Below the pieces are notes generated by a model. It saw only the letters and a program-made list of their open reading frames with translations. It was not told the origin of the DNA and made no database searches. From Rhodoblastus sp963703385 (GTDB taxonomy: Bacteria > Pseudomonadota > Alphaproteobacteria > Rhizobiales > Beijerinckiaceae), in the NCBI GenBank assembly GCA_963703385.1, contig OY969816.1:2232001-2296000 (forward strand): 64,000 nt of DNA. Direction: 5' to 3'. Of this stretch, positions 54,342 through 62,465 are shown piece after piece. Numbering within the stretch: the first letter of the stretch is position 1; each line of letters opens with the position of its first letter. Made by a program: the position numbers and the translations under genes.

Positions 54342-55617
54342 CGCCTTCCGCCGACGCGTGAGCGCCGAAAGCCTCGACCTGGGCGTGGAAGGCGCGGATG
54401 CGCGGCGCGATCTCCTTGCGGAAGCGCGAGCCGTTGAACACGCCGTAATGACCGACGTCCTTCTGCAGATGATGCGTCCGCAGGCCGTCGGGAATATTGA
54501 CGCAAAGGTCCTGCGCCGCCTCGGTCTGGCCGACTCCGGAAATGTCGTCCTTCTCGCCCTCGACAGTCATCAGCCCGACGCGGCGGATGGCGCCGGGATC
54601 GATGATCTGGCCGCGATGCTTCATCGTTCCGCGCGGCAGATCATGATGGACGAAGACCGTGTCGATGGTCTGGAGATAGAATTCGGCGGTGAGGTCCATC
54701 ACCGCGAGATATTCGTCGTAGAAGTCGCGATGCTTCTCGGCCGAATCGCCGTCGTTCTTGACGAGATGGTTGAACATGTCGAGATGGGCGTTGACATGGC
54801 GGTCGAAATTCATCGCCATGAAGCCGGAAAGCTGGAGGAAGCCGGGGTAGACCTCGCGGCCCGCGCCCGGATAGGGGAAGGGCGCGACATGGATGCAGTT
54901 GCGCCGGAACCATTCCGGCCCGCGCTTCTCGGCGACCTTGTTGACCGCGGTCGGGCTGCGGCGGGTGTCGATCGGGCCGCCCATCAGGGTCATCGAGGCC
55001 GGCGCGTGGGGGCTGTTCTTGGCCTCCATCTGCGCGACCGCCGCCATCACCGGAACGGAAGGCTGACAGACCGCAAGGACGTGGACCGGCGTCGCCCCCG
55101 GCACATTGAGGAAATCGCAGATTTCGACGATGTAGTCGATGTAATCGTCGAGATCGAAATGTCCGACCGCGAGCGGAACCATGCGAGCGTCCACCCAGTC
55201 GGCGATATAGACGTCATGGGTCGGCAGGAAGGTTTCGACCGTGCCGCGCAACAAAGACGCATAATGGCCCGACATCGGCGCGACGATCAGCAGGCGCGAC
55301 TGGCGCGGCGCATGGGCGGGCAGGTGACGCCGAAAATGCAGGAGCTGGCAGAACGGCCGGATCCAGACGATGTCCTCTTCGACCGCGACCTCCTCGCCGC
55401 CGATCATGGTCTTTTCGAGGCCGAAGGCCGGCTTGCCGTAACGACGGGTCATGCGCTCGAACAATTCCGCCGTAGCCGCGAGATTGCGGCCCATCGGCGT
55501 ATAGGACAGCGGATTGAACGGGCTCTTGAAGGTCAGCCGGGTCATGTCGGAAAGCGCGCGCGCCGGCGCCATCGCCAGATGGACCATCTCGTAGAAATGA
55601 TAGGCGTATTGGTTCAT
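54271..55617 (-). CDS. phaZ: Intracellular polyhydroxyalkanoate depolymerase
   Basis: 448 aa. Family start MNQYAYHFYEMVHLAMAPAR, then SRLLIVAPMSGHYASLLRGT, the nucleophile region VHVLAVCQPSVPVMAAVA (Cys, as in intracellular PhaZ), AMNFDRHVNAHLDMFNHLV and a C-terminal HYGVFNGSRFRKEIAPRI with catalytic His. It degrades stored PHB. The last ~24 codons overlap the convergent kinase gene; the tail EPRRRPATGREGRAQSPA lies in that overlap and is probably not conserved. Confidence 0.92.
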   Translation of the reverse strand: MNQYAYHFYEMVHLAMAPARALSDMTRLTFKSPFNPLSYTPMGRNLAATAELFERMTRRYGKPAFGLEKTMIGGEEVAVEEDIVWIRPFCQLLHFRRHLPAHAPRQSRLLIVAPMSGHYASLLRGTVETFLPTHDVYIADWVDARMVPLAVGHFDLDDYIDYIVEICDFLNVPGATPVHVLAVCQPSVPVMAAVAQMEAKNSPHAPASMTLMGGPIDTRRSPTAVNKVAEKRGPEWFRRNCIHVAPFPYPGAGREVYPGFLQLSGFMAMNFDRHVNAHLDMFNHLVKNDGDSAEKHRDFYDEYLAVMDLTAEFYLQTIDTVFVHHDLPRGTMKHRGQIIDPGAIRRVGLMTVEGEKDDISGVGQTEAAQDLCVNIPDGLRTHHLQKDVGHYGVFNGSRFRKEIAPRIRAFHAQVEAFGAHASAEGVSPAREPRRRPATGREGRAQSPA

Positions 55618-55995
55618 TGCCTTGCCCCGCGCCGACCGGCGGCGCCCGCCGGCTGGAAGTCACAAAAGCCGGGACAATCCCGAGCCGTAACCGGAAAGTT
55701 TACGTGAAACGTATCGTCCCGGCAAATGACGTTATGCCCGCAAGGCGTCGTTCTTAAGTTGCAAAGCCTGCGGCCTATTGTCCCGCTCCGGCGGGGTTTC
55801 CACCCAGACGACCAGCCGCCTCTCTTTGGCTAAAGACGCTGATAGGCCAATCCAATATGAGCGCGGCAGCCTGGTCCGGCGCAAAAATCCCTTCGTATTT
55901 GCGCAAAGGCCGTTTTGCGTGGCGAGGAAAAAGCCCTTTCTCTGGCGGCGGCGCGCCGGCCGGGCTAGGATGGCCGGCCGCCCTCGGAGAATCTT
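55618..55995. other. Divergent intergenic region between phaZ and the MBL hydrolase gene
   Basis: 378 bp with no convincing gene; two head-to-head promoters are expected. A small inverted repeat, TACGT-GAA-ACGTA, lies at about 55700-55712 and might be an operator. Nothing else recognised. Confidence 0.45.
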
Positions 55996-56640
55996 ATGTC
56001 GCGGATCAAGGTCGCCATCGTTCCCGTCACCCCCTTCCAGCAGAACTGCACGATCCTGATCTGCGAGGCGACCCGGAAGGCCGCGGTGGTCGATCCCGGC
56101 GGCGACGTGCCCCTGATCCGCCGCGCGATCGAGCAGACCGGCGCGCGCGTCGAAAAAATCCTGCTCACCCACGGCCACGCCGACCACGCCGGCGGCGCCG
56201 CCGAATTGCGCGACGCGCTCGGCGTTCCGATCGAAGGGCCGCAGATCGCCGACAAGTTCCTGCTCGACAACCTCGAAGCCGCCGCGAAAATGTTCGGCTT
56301 TCCCTGCCGGAACGTCACGCCCGACCGCTGGCTCGATGAGGGCGATTTTGTCGTCTTCGGCGAGGCCCGGCTCGATGTCCGCCATTGCCCCGGCCATACG
56401 CCCGGCAGCGTCGTCTTCGTCAACGAGCCGATGCAATTCTGCCTCGTCGGCGACGTGCTGTTCCAGAATTCGATCGGCCGCGCCGACCTGCCGGGCGGCG
56501 ATTACGCCACGCTGATGCGCTCGATCGAGCAGAAACTTCTGACGCTCGACGATTCTATGACCTTCATCAGCGGCCACGGGCCGATGAGCACCATCGGCGC
56601 CGAGAAGAAGCACAATCCCTTCCTGCAAGGGCAAGCCTGA
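55996..56640 (+). CDS. Metallo-beta-lactamase-fold hydrolase (glyoxalase II-like, YcbL type)
   Basis: 214 aa. The zinc motif LLTHGHADHAGGAAELRDAL (HxHxDH) and later metal ligands in VRHCPGHTPGSVVFV, LVGDVLFQNSIGRADL and ISGHGPMSTIG are present. Members hydrolyse thioesters such as S-lactoylglutathione, or act as YcbL-like type II glyoxalases. It is followed after 25 nt by a universal stress protein gene on the same strand. Confidence 0.9.
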   Translation: MSRIKVAIVPVTPFQQNCTILICEATRKAAVVDPGGDVPLIRRAIEQTGARVEKILLTHGHADHAGGAAELRDALGVPIEGPQIADKFLLDNLEAAAKMFGFPCRNVTPDRWLDEGDFVVFGEARLDVRHCPGHTPGSVVFVNEPMQFCLVGDVLFQNSIGRADLPGGDYATLMRSIEQKLLTLDDSMTFISGHGPMSTIGAEKKHNPFLQGQA

Positions 56641-56665
56641 ACGCTCGATTGGACCGATAAAGCTC

Positions 56666-57484
56666 ATGTCCCTCAGCTCCCTCCTCGTCCATCTCGACAG
56701 CGGCGAAAGATCGAAGGTCCGCCTGAAGATCGCCGCCGACCTCGCTCGCGCCAAGGCAGCGAAACTCACCGGCCTGTTCGCGCAGATCGCCGCGCCGGAT
56801 CGGGTCGGAATCGGGGCCGAATGGCCGTCGGCCGCTTACGCCCAGGCCGCGGCAGCCAGCCGCGCGGAATTTCTCGCGGCGACGGCCAGGCTCGACGCCG
56901 AATGGATCGACCTCGAGCGCGGCGATGAAGGCGAAATCATCAGGCGCGCGACGAAAATCGCCCGCCATTTCGACATGATCGTGCTCGGACAGCGCCGCGC
57001 CGACACTATGCTCGCGCCGGCCGACCTCGCCGAACGGCTGATCCTCGAATCCGGCCGGCCGGTTCTGGTCCTGCCCGATGTCGGGGAGTTCAGGACCATC
57101 GGCAAACGCCCGATTTTCGCCTGGGCGGATTCGGCCTCCTCGTCGCGCGGGCTCACCAATGGCGTTCCCCTGGTCATGCCGAGGGTCGAGGTTCTGGTGG
57201 TGGGCTTCGCCAAAAACGACGACCCCGAGGCCCTCGCGGCGCAGAAGGACTCGCTCAACTTCACCGTGGGCCATCTCGCCGCCCACAAGATATGCGCCTA
57301 TCCGGAACAATTGCCCCTGGGGGACATCGGCCTGATCGACGCGCTGCTCAACCGCGCCGCCGATCATCGCGCCGATCTGGTGGTGATCGGCGCCTTCAGC
57401 GGCGACGATTCACTCCTCTCGCGCGGCGGCGGCTCGCGCCAGATGCTCGAGCGCCTGACCACGCCGGTGCTTTTTTCGCACTGA
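56666..57484 (+). CDS. Universal stress protein family protein
   Basis: 272 aa, two tandem Usp-like domains. The first has SSLLVHLDSGERSKVRLKIA and HFDMIVLGQRRADTM; the second ends with ADLVVIGAFSGDDSLLSRGG and RLTTPVLFSH, the usual C-terminal Usp strand. The ATP-binding G-x2-G-x9-G motif is partly kept. It probably forms an operon with the upstream hydrolase and ends at the terminator at 57489-57514. Confidence 0.85.
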   Translation: MSLSSLLVHLDSGERSKVRLKIAADLARAKAAKLTGLFAQIAAPDRVGIGAEWPSAAYAQAAAASRAEFLAATARLDAEWIDLERGDEGEIIRRATKIARHFDMIVLGQRRADTMLAPADLAERLILESGRPVLVLPDVGEFRTIGKRPIFAWADSASSSRGLTNGVPLVMPRVEVLVVGFAKNDDPEALAAQKDSLNFTVGHLAAHKICAYPEQLPLGDIGLIDALLNRAADHRADLVVIGAFSGDDSLLSRGGGSRQMLERLTTPVLFSH

Positions 57485-57488
57485 ACGA

Positions 57489-57514
57489 AAAGGCCCCGCG
57501 CGAGCGGGGCCTTT
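57489..57514 (+). terminator. Intrinsic terminator after the universal stress protein gene
   Basis: 11-bp perfect stem AAAGGCCCCGC / GCGGGGCCTTT with a 4-nt loop (GCGA), starting 4 nt after the stop codon. The T-run is only three bases, but the A/T ends of the stem and its position fit a bidirectional terminator shared with the convergent small gene. Confidence 0.8.
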
Positions 57515-57540
57515 GCCAGGCGTTCAAAAATGGCGCCGCC

Positions 57541-57822
57541 TCACTGGCAGACGCGGATGCGGCGGCGGCCGATAAAATTGCCCCATTGGTCATAGACCGG
57601 GCGGCGCTCGATCCAGCAGCCGCCATCGGCGGGGGCGGCGTAATAACGGGGCTGGTTCGCATTGGCGATCGCGGTTCCCAGCGCCAAGCCGCCGATCAAT
57701 CCGGCCGCCGCGGCGCCGCCGCCGCAGCCATAGCACCAGGCCGCCGCGGGCCGGGTGGCGACGGGCGTGAACGAAAGCGCGGCGACAAGGCCGATCGCGA
57801 CTTTTTTCATGGCAATGGACAT
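57541..57822 (-). CDS. Small secreted glycine-rich protein
   Basis: 93 aa from ATG 57822 with GAGGAG upstream. Signal peptide MKKVAIGLVAALSFTPVATR ends AAA. The mature part has a Gly/Ala zipper-like stretch (GCGGGAAAAGLIGGLALGTA) and a C-terminal Tyr/Trp/Arg segment (WIERRPVYDQWGNFIGRRRI). Similar short proteins are abundant in Hyphomicrobiales; the function is unknown, probably envelope-associated. Confidence 0.7.
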   Translation of the reverse strand: MSIAMKKVAIGLVAALSFTPVATRPAAAWCYGCGGGAAAAGLIGGLALGTAIANANQPRYYAAPADGGCWIERRPVYDQWGNFIGRRRIRVCQ

Positions 57823-57957
57823 CTTGTTCTCCTCACGGAAAGGTTGCGCTGCCGCGCTGAAGCAGGTTGATGGGATGTTAGGCACAAGACGCTGAATGTT
57901 ATCTGAACGAATTGTGGCCACTTCGTGCCTCCGATTCCGTCCGCTGGGTTTGAACGC

Positions 57958-58890
57958 ATGACGCCAACCGGCTCTTCCGGCGATCTCGCCGCCGACCGCC
58001 GTTATCATTGGGCGCGGGGCGCGCTGCAATCGCGCGATTTCGAGGCCGCGCGCGACCTGTTCAGCCAGGTTCTCGATCTCGCGCCCCATTGGGCGCCGGC
58101 CTGGTTCGGGCTGGGCGAGGCGCTCGAAGGGCTCGACCGCCGCGCCGAGGCGGCCGCCGCCTTCACGGAGGCGCTCGGGCGCGATTCCGAGGATTCCGCC
58201 GGCGCGGCCTTGCGTCTCGCCCGCCTTTCGGGCGAAAGCCCGGCTTTGGCGCCGCGCGCCTATGTCACGACCCTTTTCGACCAGTACGCCCAAAATTTCG
58301 ACCAGCATCTGACCGAAGTTCTGGCCTATCGCGGCCCGCAAATCCTGCTCGACTCCATCGAACAGGCGGCGCCGGGCCGGGTTTTCGCCCATATGCTCGA
58401 TCTCGGCTGCGGCGCGGGCCTCGCCGGCGAAGCTTTCCACGCCAAGGCGGCCAGCGTGACGGGTGTCGATCTCGCGCCGGCGATGATCGCCAAGGCGCGC
58501 GCCAAAAACCTCTATGACCGCCTCGCCGTCGCCGACCTGCTGGATTTCCTTGAGGCGGAGCCGGCGGAGAGCGCCGATCTCGCTGTCGCCGCCGATGTGT
58601 TCGTCTATGTCGGCGATCTCGACCCTGTTTTCGCCGCGGTCACGCGCGTCCTCGAACCGGGCGGCCTGTTCGCCTTCACCACGCAAAGCCTGGGCGAGGG
58701 CGCGGGTTTTCAACTCGGCGACGATCTGCGTTTCGCCCATTCCCAACCTTATTTGCGGGGCTGCGCCGACAGGGCGGGGCTTGGCGTCCAAAAAATCTCG
58801 CCGGCCGCGACGCGCAAGGAACGCGGCGCCGACGTGCCGGGCTGGGCCGTTGTTCTGGCGAAATTCCAGAGCATATTCCCGAAAAGTTGA
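57958..58890 (+). CDS. TPR-containing class I SAM-dependent methyltransferase
   Basis: 310 aa from ATG 57958; a GTG at 57925 is an alternative. TPR-like repeats occupy ~1-90 (ARGALQSRDFEAARDLFSQV, LDLAPHWAPAWFGLGEALEG). A methyltransferase domain follows: LFDQYAQNFDQHLTEVLAYR, motif I MLDLGCGAGLAGEAF, VTGVDLAPAMIAKAR and FVYVGDLDPVFAAV. This matches TPR-methyltransferase proteins common in Alphaproteobacteria; the substrate is unknown. The stop codon lies within a dispersed palindromic repeat. Confidence 0.83.
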   Translation: MTPTGSSGDLAADRRYHWARGALQSRDFEAARDLFSQVLDLAPHWAPAWFGLGEALEGLDRRAEAAAAFTEALGRDSEDSAGAALRLARLSGESPALAPRAYVTTLFDQYAQNFDQHLTEVLAYRGPQILLDSIEQAAPGRVFAHMLDLGCGAGLAGEAFHAKAASVTGVDLAPAMIAKARAKNLYDRLAVADLLDFLEAEPAESADLAVAADVFVYVGDLDPVFAAVTRVLEPGGLFAFTTQSLGEGAGFQLGDDLRFAHSQPYLRGCADRAGLGVQKISPAATRKERGADVPGWAVVLAKFQSIFPKS

Positions 58891-58969
58891 TAGACTTTTC
58901 GGACAAGAATATGCGTCGAAACAATGAAATGAAGAGCGCGTTCAACTCGGTGAATTGCGAACGCGCTCT
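58868..58969. repeat. Two adjacent palindromes of a dispersed Rhizobiales-type repeat
   Basis: First: GCATATTCCCGAAAAGT (58871-58887) pairs with ACTTTTCGG and GAATATGC (58894-58914), leaving a short bulge. Second: AGAGCGCGTTC (58933-58943) pairs exactly with GAACGCGCTCT (58959-58969). The motifs resemble palindromic elements repeated in many Hyphomicrobiales intergenic regions (from memory). The first overlaps the end of the methyltransferase gene. Confidence 0.7.
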
Positions 58970-58995
58970 AGACTTTCCGGCGCGAGGAGGCCGTC

Positions 58996-59646
58996 ATGAC
59001 CATTCCGCTTTACGTCTTCGACGCTTACGGCACTTTGTTCGATGTCCATTCGGCGGTCGCGCGCCATCGCGGCCTCGTCGGCCAACAGGCCGAAAAACTC
59101 TCGGAAATCTGGCGTGCGAAGCAATTGGAATACAGCTGGACGCGCAGCCTGATGGGCGCCTGGCGCGATTTCGACGCCCTGACCGAGGATGCGCTCGATT
59201 TCGCCGCCGCCCGCTGCGGCGGCCTTTCGGCGCAGGCGCGCGAAAAACTGCTCGCGGCCTATGAGACGCTGGACGCCTTCCCCGACGCCGCCCCCGCCCT
59301 GCGACGTTTGCGCGGCCAGGGCGCGCAATGCGTCATCCTGTCCAACGGACGGCCGGCGGCGCTCGCTCGCGCCGTCGCCTCGGCGGGTTTGCAGGATTTG
59401 CTGGACGAGTCCCTGTCCGCCGAATCGACCGGCCGGTTCAAGACCGCGCCGCAGGTCTATGCCCTGGTCGGCGCGCGCGATGGCGTGACGCGGGACCAGG
59501 TTTCCTTCCAATCCTCGAACCGCTGGGATGTCGCGGGCGCGGCGCGCTTCGGTTTCCATGCGGTCTGGATCAACCGCGCGAGCGCGCCGGACGAATATTT
59601 TGATCTGCCGCCCGACCGGGTTCTCCCGACGCTTGCCGAATTGTGA
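58996..59646 (+). CDS. Haloacid dehalogenase, type II
   Basis: 216 aa with GAGGAG upstream of ATG 58996. HAD motif I is YVFDAYGTLFDVHSAV (nucleophilic Asp), followed by QLEYSWTRSLMGAWRDF (substrate region of L-2-haloacid dehalogenases), motif II ILSNGRPAALA, Lys in GRFKTAPQVY and motif IV-like SFQSSNRWDVAGAARFGF. Length and FDAYGTLFD/LEYSW motifs match dehalogenase type II; native activity on haloacids is likely but not certain. Confidence 0.9.
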   Translation: MTIPLYVFDAYGTLFDVHSAVARHRGLVGQQAEKLSEIWRAKQLEYSWTRSLMGAWRDFDALTEDALDFAAARCGGLSAQAREKLLAAYETLDAFPDAAPALRRLRGQGAQCVILSNGRPAALARAVASAGLQDLLDESLSAESTGRFKTAPQVYALVGARDGVTRDQVSFQSSNRWDVAGAARFGFHAVWINRASAPDEYFDLPPDRVLPTLAEL

Positions 59647-59653
59647 ATCAGAC

Positions 59654-59741
59654 AAAAAAAGGCCGCTGGACGAACCAGCGGCCCAAGTCTAGGGAGGAAA
59701 CGCCCAAGGAGGGCTGCAGCACAAGCATCGCTTGCGCTACG
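59654..59741 (-). ncRNA. Small RNA candidate, suhB/MmgR-like (alpha-r8 type)
   Basis: On the minus strand a consensus promoter is followed by ~88 nt and a strong intrinsic terminator: stem GGCCGCTGG / CCAGCGGCC with loop TTCGT (59661-59683) and seven T. The RNA contains TTGGGCGTTTCCTCCCTA, with an anti-Shine-Dalgarno-like CCUCCC, which I recall as a hallmark of suhB/MmgR sRNAs of Alphaproteobacteria. In Sinorhizobium MmgR limits PHB accumulation. Family assignment is from memory; promoter and terminator are directly visible. It lies between the dehalogenase gene and the DUF3309 gene. Confidence 0.75.
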
Positions 59742-59747
59742 GTTCAC

Positions 59748-59776
59748 AAGTTATGTTGCGATGCACAAAATGTCAA
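59748..59776 (-). promoter_or_regulatory. Consensus sigma-70 promoter of the small RNA
   Basis: -35 TTGACA (59771-59776) and -10 TAACTT (59748-59753), read on the minus strand, with a 17-nt spacer. Predicted start at about 59741. It is among the best-matching promoters seen in the window. Confidence 0.75.
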
Positions 59777-59919
59777 GGCGTTTTTTCTTGCGCCGCGTCA
59801 TTCGGTGGAGGGAACGCACGCAAGTCATTGAAATATATGAATTATCAGCGTGACGCCGGAACCTTCGCCCGCCTCGCGCGTTGAGCATAGGTTAAAAAAA
59901 TGCGCGGACGGAGGTGGCC

Positions 59920-60072
59920 ATGTCGCCCGCAATCATTCTGATCGCGCTGCTGATCGTCTGTTTTTTCGCGGTCCTGCCGACCTGGCCCCATGCCTCGCAT
60001 TGGGGCTATTACCCAAGCCTGCTGGTCGCGGCGCTGATCATCGCCGCGGCCCTCATGGCGGAATTGAGCTGA
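59920..60072 (+). CDS. DUF3309-like small membrane protein
   Basis: 50 aa from ATG 59920 with GGAGG 6 nt upstream. Two hydrophobic stretches (AIILIALLIVCFFAV and SLLVAALIIAALMA-like) flank a conserved LPTWPHASHWGYYPS, typical of DUF3309 proteins (LPTWPY..WGYYPS). Function unknown. It converges on the 108-aa gene with a 6-nt gap. Confidence 0.75.
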   Translation: MSPAIILIALLIVCFFAVLPTWPHASHWGYYPSLLVAALIIAAALMAELS

Positions 60073-60078
60073 AAACAC

Positions 60079-60405
60079 TTATTCCGCGCCAATGACGGTA
60101 TAGGGCTCGTCCAGCCCGCCGCGCTTCAGCATGATCGCGCGCTCGGCGCCATGGGAATCATGCCATTTGGCCCGGCACCGGTCCATGCCGCACAGGACTT
60201 CGGGGAAACGGTGAAACGGCTTGCCGTTGGAGAGTTTCTGGCCATAGCCCGTTTCAGGCCTCCAGCCCTCGGCCAGCAATTGCCCGCGCAGGTCCTTGTA
60301 ATCCTCTCCTGGAACGATATTTGCGGCCAAACTCGGGCCGATTCGGCCGGCGCCGAGGGCGCTCAATATAAAAATCGTCATAAATTTCACAAGCTTCGCG
60401 CGCAT
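60079..60405 (-). CDS. Small secreted hypothetical protein
   Basis: 108 aa from ATG 60405, preceded by GGAGG at 7 nt. The signal peptide (KLVKFMTIFILSALGAGRIG... SLAA) indicates export. The mature domain has EDYKDLRGQLLAEGWRPETG, LCGMDRCRAKWHD and LKRGGLDEPYTVIG, with a conserved Cys pair. Similar short periplasmic proteins occur in Hyphomicrobiales without known role. It lies 22 nt downstream of aatA and may be cotranscribed. Confidence 0.65.
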   Translation of the reverse strand: MRAKLVKFMTIFILSALGAGRIGPSLAANIVPGEDYKDLRGQLLAEGWRPETGYGQKLSNGKPFHRFPEVLCGMDRCRAKWHDSHGAERAIMLKRGGLDEPYTVIGAE

Positions 60406-60427
60406 CGCCCGCCTCCATGATAAGGTT

Positions 60428-61630
60428 TCAACGCAGTCCGGCGCAGAAAGCCTGAATTTTCCCGCAGGCCTTGGCAAGGGCCTCGTTGGAGGTCGCGTAG
60501 CTGACCCGGAAATTCGGCCCCATGCCGAATGCCGAGCCCTGGACCACGGCGACGCCCTGCTCTTCCAGAAGCGCGGTGACAAAATCGACGTCGCTCTCGA
60601 TTTTCCTGCCGCGTTCGGACGTCTTTCCCAAGGCCTCGGCGCAGGAGGGATAGAGATAAAACGCGCCCTCCGGCCGATGGGCGGAAAGATATTGCGCCTG
60701 GTTGAGCATGAACACCACCAGGTCGCGCCGTCCCTCGAACACTTTCCGGCTTTCGCTGATGAAATCCTGCGGGCCGTCGAGCGCCTCGACCGCCGCCCAT
60801 TGCGCGATCGAACAGGCGCCCGAGGTTTGCTGGCCCTGGATCATGTCCATCGCCCGGATCAGCTTTTCCGGCCCCGCCGCATAGCCGATGCGCCAGCCGG
60901 TCATGGCATAGGCCTTGGACACGCCGTTCATGGTCAGCGTGCGGTGGTAAAGCCCCGGCTCGACCTGGGCCGGCGTCGCATGGACGAAATCGCCATAGAC
61001 CAGATGTTCGTACATATCGTCGGTCAGCACCCAGACATGGGGATGGCGCAGCAGGACATCGGTCAAAGCCTTCAGTTCGTCGCGCGAATAGGCCGCGCCC
61101 GACGGGTTGGACGGCGAATTGAGGATCACCCATTTGGTTTTGGCGTTGATCGCTTTTTCCAGCGCTTCCGGCTGGAGCTTGTAGGCGTGTTCCGCCCTGG
61201 TCGCGACGATCAGCGCCTTGCCGCCGCACAAAGCGACGATCTCCGGATAGGACACCCAGTAAGGCGCGGAAATGATGACCTCGTCGCCGGGATTGAGGCT
61301 CGCCATCAGAGCGTTGAACAGGATTTGCTTGCCGCCGGTGCCGACGATGCATTGCGAGGTCTTGTAGTCCAGCCCGTTCTCGCGCTTGAACTTTTTCGCG
61401 ATCGCCTCGCGCAGCGGCAGAATCCCCGCCACCGGGCCATATTTGGTCTCGCCGCGCCTGATGGCGTCGATCGCCGCCGCCTTGATATTGTCCGGCGTGT
61501 CGAAATCCGGCTCGCCCACCGAAAGGCTGACGATCTCGCGCCCCTGCGCCCGCAGTTCCCGCGCCTTCTGGGTGACGGCGATGGTGGCGGAAGGTTTTAC
61601 GCGAGAGAGCGCGTCGGCGAGGAAGCCCAT
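60428..61630 (-). CDS. aatA: Aspartate/aromatic-type aminotransferase (class I)
   Basis: 400 aa from ATG 61630 (MGFLADALSRVKPSATIAVT), the usual start. Class-I PLP features: VSLSVGEPDFDTPDNIKAAA, YGPVAGILPLREAIAKKF, NSPSNPSGAAYSRDEL, the Asp in WVLTDDMYEHLVYG, and Schiff-base lysine in MNGVSKAYAMTGWRIGYA, ending with NFRVSYATSNEAL. Matches AatA-type aspartate aminotransferases of Rhizobiales, some of which also act on aromatic acids or prephenate. Confidence 0.93.
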   Translation of the reverse strand: MGFLADALSRVKPSATIAVTQKARELRAQGREIVSLSVGEPDFDTPDNIKAAAIDAIRRGETKYGPVAGILPLREAIAKKFKRENGLDYKTSQCIVGTGGKQILFNALMASLNPGDEVIISAPYWVSYPEIVALCGGKALIVATRAEHAYKLQPEALEKAINAKTKWVILNSPSNPSGAAYSRDELKALTDVLLRHPHVWVLTDDMYEHLVYGDFVHATPAQVEPGLYHRTLTMNGVSKAYAMTGWRIGYAAGPEKLIRAMDMIQGQQTSGACSIAQWAAVEALDGPQDFISESRKVFEGRRDLVVFMLNQAQYLSAHRPEGAFYLYPSCAEALGKTSERGRKIESDVDFVTALLEEQGVAVVQGSAFGMGPNFRVSYATSNEALAKACGKIQAFCAGLR

Positions 61631-61835
61631 ATCATAATCCTTGCGAGAGCGGTTCGGCGCGCGAAAATAGTGCGGGACGCGAAAAAGGGAAGGCGGAATC
61701 TGCGTGTGCTCCCGTCGCCTCAAGCCGCGACGAGGCGCCGGCCCTCGTCGTCAGCTTCGCGGCGAAGGCGGGTTTGAATTTGCTTGGCAAGTTTTTGGCA
61801 AACTTTTGGAAAGTTTTGCGTTGCATCGTGCGGCC

Positions 61836-62357
61836 ATGTCCAAGACCGCAACTTTCGGCCGGCGCGGCGGCGCGGCGCTCCAGTCCGCCCCGCGCCCTCA
61901 AGCCGTCGCTTTCCCCGACGAAATCGCGCTGACGCCTTCGCCGCGCGCGCTGTTCGCGACGCCTGAGGCTGGCGTCTCCGCGGCAAAGGCGCCGGCGGCG
62001 TCGAACCGGCTCGCCGCGATTCTCGCCGCGCTCACGATCACTCTCCCGGTCGTCGCCCTGACCTTTCACCTGCCGCGCGGCGGCGGCGCGTCGATCGCGC
62101 TGCGCCTTGGCTGGTCGCTTTTCTCGGTCGGCTCCGATCTGGTCGCCAATCTGTGGCTGACCCGCAAATTCTGCGGCTGGCTCGACTGGTCGGGAGTCCC
62201 CGCCTTTTTCCTCGCCGGCGCCGCGATCTCCTGGGCTTTCAGCATTTTTAACGCGAGCGTCGGGCTGGGGGACGATCTCACGCCGGCGCTGGCCGTCCCG
62301 GCGGGGGGCGCCGCCGCGGCGCTTTACTGGCTTCTCGCCGGACGGCTGCGGTGTTGA
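61836..62357 (+). CDS. Membrane protein of unknown function
   Basis: 173 aa from ATG 61836 (MSKTATFGRRGGAALQSAPR). After ~55 polar residues there are four hydrophobic segments: AAILAALTITLPVVALTF, LGWSLFSVGSDLVANLWL, GVPAFFLAGAAISWAFSI and LAVPAGGAAAALYWLLAG. Not recognised. The open frame extends upstream to 61704, but the N-terminal ATG at 61836 fits better. Divergent from aatA, with a 205-nt gap. Confidence 0.6.
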   Translation: MSKTATFGRRGGAALQSAPRPQAVAFPDEIALTPSPRALFATPEAGVSAAKAPAASNRLAAILAALTITLPVVALTFHLPRGGGASIALRLGWSLFSVGSDLVANLWLTRKFCGWLDWSGVPAFFLAGAAISWAFSIFNASVGLGDDLTPALAVPAGGAAAALYWLLAGRLRC

Positions 62358-62465
62358 GGATTTTTCGGCCCCGTTCCGGCGCGCCCTGCGCCTGCCGCAG
62401 GCGCGCAATCGCCGGATTCGAGGCCGGCGCCCGCCGGCCCCGCCTGAGAAACGAAAGGTCAGGTC

